In this document: in pieces, positions 60,627 through 64,000 of the stretch
Layout: each line of letters begins with the position of its first letter
Position numbering within the stretch: position 1 is the stretch's first letter
Assembly: GCF_003258315.1 (NCBI RefSeq)
Contig: NZ_CP030032.1
Coordinates: 162,001-226,000, forward strand
Direction: 5' to 3'
Source: Bradymonas sediminis
GTDB lineage: Bacteria > Myxococcota_A > Bradymonadia > Bradymonadales > Bradymonadaceae
DNA: 64,000 bases
Notes under the pieces: model-generated
Databases searched by the model: none
Told to the model about the DNA's origin: nothing
The model's input: only the letters and a program-made list of their open reading frames with translations
Made by a program: the position numbers and the translations under genes

Positions 60627-61766
60627 ATGAAGCCACTTGTCTCACCCTATATTATGCAGGTTAAACCCTATGTCGCGGGCAAGCCGATCGAGGAGCTTCA
60701 GCGCGAGTTGGGCCTGAGCGATATCATCAAATTGGCCAGCAATGAGAACCCGCTTGGGACCAGCGAGAAGGTGCGCGAGGTGGTGCGAAAATCGGCCGAG
60801 CGCCTTCATATTTATCCGGACGGCGCGGCCTTTGAGCTCAAGCAGGCGATCTGTGATTTCCACGGCGTTCAGATGAACGAGGTCGCCACCGGGGCGGGCT
60901 CCGACGAGCTCTTGATGCTCGCCATCGACACCTTTATCGACGCGGGCGCGTCGCCCAAAGACCAGGGTGTGGTGGCCGAGTATTCCTTCGGCTCCTACCC
61001 CATCTCGCTTATCGGCCACGGCGCAGAAGTTGTGACCGCGCCGGGTCTCGACGGCTTTCAGGTCGACGTGGACGCGATGATCGCGGCCTGCGGCGACGCC
61101 ACGAAATTGCTCTTCTTGGCCAACCCCAATAATCCCACCGGCACCTATGTCTCCGAAGACAAGCTGCGCAAATTGCTCGTCGAAGTGCCCGAGCATGTCG
61201 TGGTGGTGATCGATGAGGCTTATCACGACTATATTCAGGCCGATGACTACGCCACGGCCCTGGATTTTCGCGACCTGCGCGAGCGCCTGATCATCACGCG
61301 CACCTTCAGTAAATGCTACGGGCTGGCCGGGCTTCGGGTCGGCTATGCGGTGAGCACGCCCGAGATTACCGACGTGATGAACCGCATCCGCAAACCCTTT
61401 AATACGAGCCTGGTCGCCCAAGAGGCGGCCATCGCGGCGCTGGCGGACCGCGAATTTGTCGCCGAGTCGGTGCGCGTTAATAATGAGGGTCGCGCGCAAT
61501 ATGAGAAGGGCTTTGCGCAGATGAAGGAGCTCGGCCTTGAGTGGGTGCCGAGCCAGACCAACTTTATGTTGGTGAAGTTGCCCGTCCCGGGGCGCGCGGT
61601 CTATGACGCGATGCTCGCCCTCGGCGTGATTTTGCGCCCGATGGATGGCTACGGATTGCCGAATTATTTGAGAATTTCAATTGGAACACAGGCCGAAAAT
61701 GCGCGCTGCTTGCGCGGGTTGAAAGAGGTCATCCCCACGCTTTGTGCGCAAGGAGTAGATGCATGA
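60627..61766 (+). CDS. hisC: Histidinol-phosphate aminotransferase
   Basis: 379 residues from the ATG at 60627 (an in-frame GTG lies 15 bases upstream). It is a fold-type I PLP aminotransferase of histidine biosynthesis that may also act on aromatic amino acids. KLASNENPLGTS at the N-terminus, FLANPNNPTGTYVS, VIDEAYHDY and RTFSKCYGLAGLRVGYA with the PLP-binding Lys are typical of HisC. NYLRISIGTQAEN near the end holds the substrate-binding Arg. No other his gene lies nearby. It overlaps cmk by 4 bases. Confidence 0.94.
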   Translation: MKPLVSPYIMQVKPYVAGKPIEELQRELGLSDIIKLASNENPLGTSEKVREVVRKSAERLHIYPDGAAFELKQAICDFHGVQMNEVATGAGSDELLMLAIDTFIDAGASPKDQGVVAEYSFGSYPISLIGHGAEVVTAPGLDGFQVDVDAMIAACGDATKLLFLANPNNPTGTYVSEDKLRKLLVEVPEHVVVVIDEAYHDYIQADDYATALDFRDLRERLIITRTFSKCYGLAGLRVGYAVSTPEITDVMNRIRKPFNTSLVAQEAAIAALADREFVAESVRVNNEGRAQYEKGFAQMKELGLEWVPSQTNFMLVKLPVPGRAVYDAMLALGVILRPMDGYGLPNYLRISIGTQAENARCLRGLKEVIPTLCAQGVDA

Positions 61767-62440
61767 TTGTAGCCATCGACGGGCCGGCTGGCGCCGGGAA
61801 ATCGACCATCGCGCGCCGCGTCGCGCGGCGCCTGGACTTCCAACTTATCGACACCGGCGCGATCTATCGCACGGTCGCCTGGCGCGCGGTCGAGGCCGAG
61901 ATGAACCTCGAAGACGCCCCGGCCATCGCCGAATTGGCGGCGTCGCTTCATTTCGACTTCAAGCGCGACGAGCAGGGCGAGAATCGCCTGATCTGCGACG
62001 GTCGGGTGATGGGCAATGAGATTCGCACGCCCGAGATCAGCCTGGCGTCGAGCCAAATCTCGAGCCACCCGGAGCTTCGCCAGGCGCTGCTGCAGATCCA
62101 GCGCGACCTGGGCGAGCGTGCGTCCAGCGTGTTGGAGGGGCGAGATATCGGCACGGTGGTCTTTCCCAGGGCCGACGTGAAGATCTTTTTGACCGCGTCC
62201 AATGAGATTCGCGCCCAGCGCCGGGTCGACCAGATGCGCGAGCGCGGCGAGGCCGCTGAGCTGGAGCAGGTCCTGGCCGAGATCGTCGAGCGCGACCGCC
62301 GCGACTCCGAGCGCGCCGCCGCGCCGCTCAAGCGCGCCGATGACGCCGTCGACATTGACACGTCGACGCTCGATATCGACCAGGTCGTGGCGAAAATACT
62401 CGAGGTGGTCACCAATGGCGGGTTTGCAGATCAGCGCTGA
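61763..62440 (+). CDS. cmk: Cytidylate kinase
   Basis: 225 residues. The enzyme phosphorylates CMP and dCMP. The P-loop is GPAGAGKST, and LIDTGAIYRTVAW, VLEGRDIGTVVFPRADVKIFLTA and ERDRRDSERAAAPLKRADDA are the family segments. I start at the ATG at 61763, which has a GGAG site and overlaps the hisC stop (ATGA), rather than at an upstream GTG. An aminotransferase-cmk gene order is common in bacteria. Confidence 0.96.
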   Translation: MIVAIDGPAGAGKSTIARRVARRLDFQLIDTGAIYRTVAWRAVEAEMNLEDAPAIAELAASLHFDFKRDEQGENRLICDGRVMGNEIRTPEISLASSQISSHPELRQALLQIQRDLGERASSVLEGRDIGTVVFPRADVKIFLTASNEIRAQRRVDQMRERGEAAELEQVLAEIVERDRRDSERAAAPLKRADDAVDIDTSTLDIDQVVAKILEVVTNGGFADQR

Positions 62441-62507
62441 GTTGATTACAACCAGCCATTGATTTCTAATTTGCTGAAATATATTTGCCGCTTAAAGGAG
62501 CGCTTTT

Positions 62508-63395
62508 ATGAATAAAAAACCCGTACGCAAGGCTGTTATCCCTGTCGCTGGCTTCGGAACGCGCTTACTTCCGGTGACCAAAGCGGTGCCCAAAGAGCTG
62601 CTTCCCATCGTCGACCTTCCGGCCATTCAGGTCATCGTCGAGGAGTGCATTCAGTCCGGGATCGAAGAGGTCATCTTCATCACGGGGCGCGGCAAGGGCG
62701 GGATCGAGGACCATTTCGACTATAATTACGAGCTTGAGAGCCTGCTGGAGGAGCGCGGAAAGCTCAAAGAGCTTGAGCGTGTGCGCGAGATCAGCGGCAT
62801 GATTCGCACGATCGCGGTGCGCCAGAAGAAGCCTCTTGGGCTGGGCCACGCCATCTTCTGCGCGCGTGAGTTGGTCGGCGACGAGCATTTTATGGTGCTG
62901 CTGCCCGACGATATTATCTCCAGCACGCCCACCTGTACTCGCCAGATGATCGACGTCTTTGAGCGTTACGGACAGGCGGTCGTGAGCCTGATGCGCGTGC
63001 CCAAGACACAGACCCATCATTATGGCATCGTCACCGGCGAGGCCTGGTCGCCCGGGCTGCACCGTATTCGCACGTTGGTCGAGAAGCCGGCGCCCGAGAT
63101 CGCGCCCTCCGACCTGGCGATTATCGGCCGCTATTTGCTGCCGCCAGATATCTTCAAATATCTCGAAGGCGCGCGCCCCGATGAGTCCGGCGAGATTCAG
63201 CTCACCGACGCCCTCGCTCGCCTCGCGCGTGAGCGCGCTCTGGTCGGCTTTGAGTTCGAGGGCCTGCGCCACGACGTCGGCGATAAGCTCGGATTCCTGA
63301 CCGCGAATATCAGCTACGGCCTGCAGCATCCCGAGATCGGTCCGCGCTTTCGTGAGTATATGAAGGAGCGCATCGCTGCTGGAGATTTCGATTGA
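62508..63395 (+). CDS. galU: UTP--glucose-1-phosphate uridylyltransferase
   Basis: 295 residues. It makes UDP-glucose for polysaccharide and glycan synthesis. The nucleotidyl-transfer motif is GFGTRLLPVTKAVPKELLPIVD; ITGRGKGGIEDHFDYNYELE, PLGLGHAIFCARELVGDE and GRYLLPPDIFKYLE follow in the usual order. An AAAGGAG site precedes the ATG. It stands 67 bases after cmk and overlaps the start of the next, exported protein. Confidence 0.96.
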   Translation: MNKKPVRKAVIPVAGFGTRLLPVTKAVPKELLPIVDLPAIQVIVEECIQSGIEEVIFITGRGKGGIEDHFDYNYELESLLEERGKLKELERVREISGMIRTIAVRQKKPLGLGHAIFCARELVGDEHFMVLLPDDIISSTPTCTRQMIDVFERYGQAVVSLMRVPKTQTHHYGIVTGEAWSPGLHRIRTLVEKPAPEIAPSDLAIIGRYLLPPDIFKYLEGARPDESGEIQLTDALARLARERALVGFEFEGLRHDVGDKLGFLTANISYGLQHPEIGPRFREYMKERIAAGDFD

Positions 63396-64000
63396 GTTTG
63401 AGCCCGACCGCGACGCGCCTGGCGACTCTATTGCTGGCAGCGCTGCTCCTATGGGCGGCGCCTGCCGGGGCGGCGATGCCTCCCTTAGATGTTGCTCAGG
63501 CGCGTCAGGCGTCTCTTCGTGGGGCGCTAAAATCGGGAGCTTCGGTCGATATTTCGGTCACCGTTCTCGGCACGAAACTACAGAGTTTCAGCGCCTCGAG
63601 CCTGCGTTTGGGCGCGTCTAAAAAGCTTGAATTAGCGGCATCCGCTTCGGATCCCGAAAAGAAACCATCGACCCTGGTCATCGACGCGAATGCGCCGATG
63701 CCCTGGTCGGTGGTTTTTTCGTTGCTCTCGGCCGCCGATCCCCTGGCCTCACTCCAGACGACGCATGGCGCGATTGACGCCGGACAGCGCAAAATCGACA
63801 CGCTCGAAGATGGTTTTGTCTACCATTATGGCGCGTCGCCGCAGGTTGTATTGAGCCGGGACTTCTCCCTGATGCGCCGCGTCCTCGTGCATGCGCAGGG
63901 CGTCGATTGGGAGTTTAGGCTCAGCGGTGATTTAGGCGTCGGCGGGCTCCCGGAGCGCGTCGATATTTTGCGCGCCGGGGCCCCCTTTGCCAATATGCGC
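63392..64000 (+). CDS. Exported protein of unknown function (5' part, runs off the window)
   Basis: A frame opens at TTG 63392, inside the galU stop, with GGAG 7 bases upstream, and stays open for 203 codons to the window edge. It begins with a signal peptide (ATRLATLLLAALLLWAAPAGAA) and continues with strand-rich sequence (SVDISVTVLGTKLQSFSA, TLVIDANAPMPWSVVFSLLSA, FVYHYGASPQVVLSRDFSLMRRVLVHAQG). It looks like a secreted or outer-membrane-associated protein. No family could be assigned from this part. Confidence 0.75.
   Translation, partial: MSLSPTATRLATLLLAALLLWAAPAGAAMPPLDVAQARQASLRGALKSGASVDISVTVLGTKLQSFSASSLRLGASKKLELAASASDPEKKPSTLVIDANAPMPWSVVFSLLSAADPLASLQTTHGAIDAGQRKIDTLEDGFVYHYGASPQVVLSRDFSLMRRVLVHAQGVDWEFRLSGDLGVGGLPERVDILRAGAPFANMR

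Overview
The window is about 64 kb of high-GC bacterial chromosome with dense genes on both strands. It contains no rRNA, tRNA, CRISPR array, phage or insertion sequence that I can recognise. The gene content suggests a predatory-type deltaproteobacterial lineage of the Myxococcota/Bradymonadales kind. This is an inference from style, not a phylogenetic result. The pointers are Asp/Ser-rich lipoproteins, a MopE-like DxDxDG calcium loop in a membrane sulfatase-fold protein, HEAT-repeat lipoproteins, CPBP proteases, a GGDEF protein with stacked receivers, FHA-domain proteins in a Tad pilus locus, and a protein ending in a MYXO-CTERM-like tail.

Layout. 1-1.9 kb: end of an enoyl-CoA hydratase and an acyl-CoA carboxylase carboxyltransferase, closed by a strong terminator. 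2-4.5 kb: hybrid histidine kinase. 4.5-6.3 kb (minus): a beta-barrel-like protein and two Flp pilins. 6.7-13.2 kb: mfd, an alpha/beta hydrolase and a HEAT lipoprotein. 13.3-19.3 kb: superoxide dismutase (minus), aldehyde dehydrogenase, then a TetR regulator with a rifampin-phosphotransferase-like enzyme. 19.3-21.7 kb (minus): a large low-complexity protein of unknown function. 22.0-22.2 kb: a well-delimited structured small RNA. 22.4-25.0 kb: membrane sulfatase-fold enzyme and a SpoIIAA-like protein. 25.0-33.0 kb (minus): ECF sigma/anti-sigma pair, a lipoprotein-CPBP protease-microprotein operon, and a 1336-residue pseudokinase-nuclease-helicase fusion. 33.1-38.2 kb: two paralogous epimerase-like SDRs flanking a diguanylate cyclase and 4-hydroxyphenylpyruvate dioxygenase.

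38.3-49.9 kb is a Tad (Flp) pilus locus: cpaB, cpaC secretin, an FHA-cpaF ATPase fusion, tadB, tadC, a second FHA protein, a TadD-like TPR lipoprotein, an odd pilin-like protein and a multi-pass membrane protein. The prepilin peptidase, TadZ/CpaE and TadE/F/G are not in the window, and the two Flp pilin genes lie 32 kb away. 49.8-57.9 kb holds ccmB, an outer-membrane protein, a RodZ-like HTH protein, xthA, a second CPBP protein, mutL and an SRPBCC protein. 57.9-64 kb holds a beta-helix lipoprotein and the housekeeping run miaA, hisC, cmk, galU, plus the start of an exported protein.

The most unusual items are (1) the fusion of an apparently dead protein kinase, a Dna2/Cas4-type Fe-S nuclease and an SF1 helicase; (2) the orphan structured RNA with its own promoter and tandem terminators; (3) the FHA-rich Tad locus with a two-ended pilin-like protein; and (4) the Rph-like phosphotransferase beside a TetR regulator. 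Long open frames antisense to real genes are common here because of the base composition, and they were excluded.
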